In this document: positions 5,617-5,824 of the stretch, piece after piece
Position numbering within the stretch: the first letter of the stretch is position 1
How the letters are laid out: each line of letters opens with the position of its first letter
Assembly: GCA_947624755.1 (NCBI GenBank)
Contig: CANQLQ010000132.1
Coordinates: forward strand, 1-5,824
Direction: 5' to 3'
From: an uncultured Clostridia bacterium
GTDB lineage: Bacteria > Bacillota > Clostridia > Oscillospirales > Acutalibacteraceae
Length of the DNA: 5,824 nt
Notes under the pieces: generated by a model
The model's input: only the letters and a program-made list of their open reading frames with translations
Told to the model about the DNA's origin: nothing
Databases searched by the model: none
Program-made: the position numbers and the translations under genes

Positions 5617-5824
5617 TTAATACAAGCTTAAAGCATACTCATCTTGCATGAAAATATTGCGTAATACTTTGCTCCCCCCCTCTGTGGTAAGTTTGCTTCT
5701 TTCTATCTTAGCCATGATAAAAAGGGAAAATGCGGTGTGTGCTTCAAGATAAAGCCTGTTGTAAAGGTTGGTTTTTTCCAAATTATACTTTGTTCTTTTT
5801 TGTCTTAGTCTGTAATAGACTTTT
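5617..5824. repeat. Left half of a putative dispersed element; partial minus-strand open frame
   Basis: Starts directly after the sigma factor stop. On the minus strand one frame is open from the window edge to TAA at 5619-5617 (68 codons); its only internal ATGs are at 5715-5713 and 5649-5647, neither with a clear Shine-Dalgarno site. It includes readable stretches such as NLYNRLYLEAHTAF and SKVLRNIFMQDEYAL, but also a run of seven G (complement of 5674-5680), which would be prone to slippage. Positions 5660-5672 are the inverse of 198-210. The frame could be the 3' end of a real gene of unknown function; I find a non-coding repeat more likely because the same element appears broken at both window ends. 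Confidence 0.4.
5771..5824. repeat. Terminal direct repeat, right copy
   Basis: Exact 54-base copy of positions 1-54 in the same orientation. See the left copy for the two possible explanations. Confidence 0.95.

Noticed and set aside
1..5824. Plasmid or phage genome, suggested by the matching ends.
   Set aside because: No replication, partition, mobilisation, integrase or structural gene can be seen; gene content is typical of a chromosome.

Overview
The window looks like a chromosomal fragment of a low-GC Gram-positive bacterium, most likely a gut-type Clostridia member (Oscillospiraceae or Lachnospiraceae). This is inferred from the AT-rich sequence, the Shine-Dalgarno style (AAGGAG, GGAGG), the gene set (GDSL hydrolase, DUF4358-like protein, MBOAT, DHHW protein) and the palindrome-rich intergenic repeats. 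No replication, mobilisation, phage, tRNA or rRNA gene is visible.

Layout: 1-242 is half of a repeat-like, hairpin-containing non-coding segment. 243-382 is an AT-rich leader with a possible promoter. 383-4320 is a four-gene plus-strand operon: a membrane-anchored SGNH/GDSL hydrolase (TTG start), a small DUF4358-like secreted or anchored protein, an MBOAT O-acyltransferase of the AlgI/DltB type, and an AlgJ/AlgX-like DHHW protein. A strong bidirectional terminator (4320-4364) closes it. On the other side of that terminator is a convergent 55-residue small gene on the minus strand (4363-4530). 4572-4998 is a tandem duplication of a hairpin-rich intergenic repeat. 5095-5616 encodes an ECF-type sigma factor without an adjacent anti-sigma gene. 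5617-5824 is a second half of the element seen at the left edge.

How the genes work together: the MBOAT protein would pass an acyl (probably acetyl) group across the membrane, and the extracytoplasmic DHHW and GDSL proteins would place it on, or remove it from, a cell-surface or secreted glycan. The DUF4358-like protein is an accessory of unknown role. The glycan cannot be told from this window.

Most notable points: (1) the MBOAT gene and the sigma gene lack a normally spaced ribosome binding site. In both, the sequence reads AAAGGA, 2 nt, a stem-loop, 11 nt, ATG, so a hairpin could bring the binding site to the start. (2) The first 54 bases are identical to the last 54, and joining the ends creates one element of about 390 bp with diverged inverted ends and a 100-codon open frame across the join. 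(3) Both tandem repeat copies keep a tiny minus-strand frame behind a good Shine-Dalgarno sequence. None of these proves a new system; they are the places to look.
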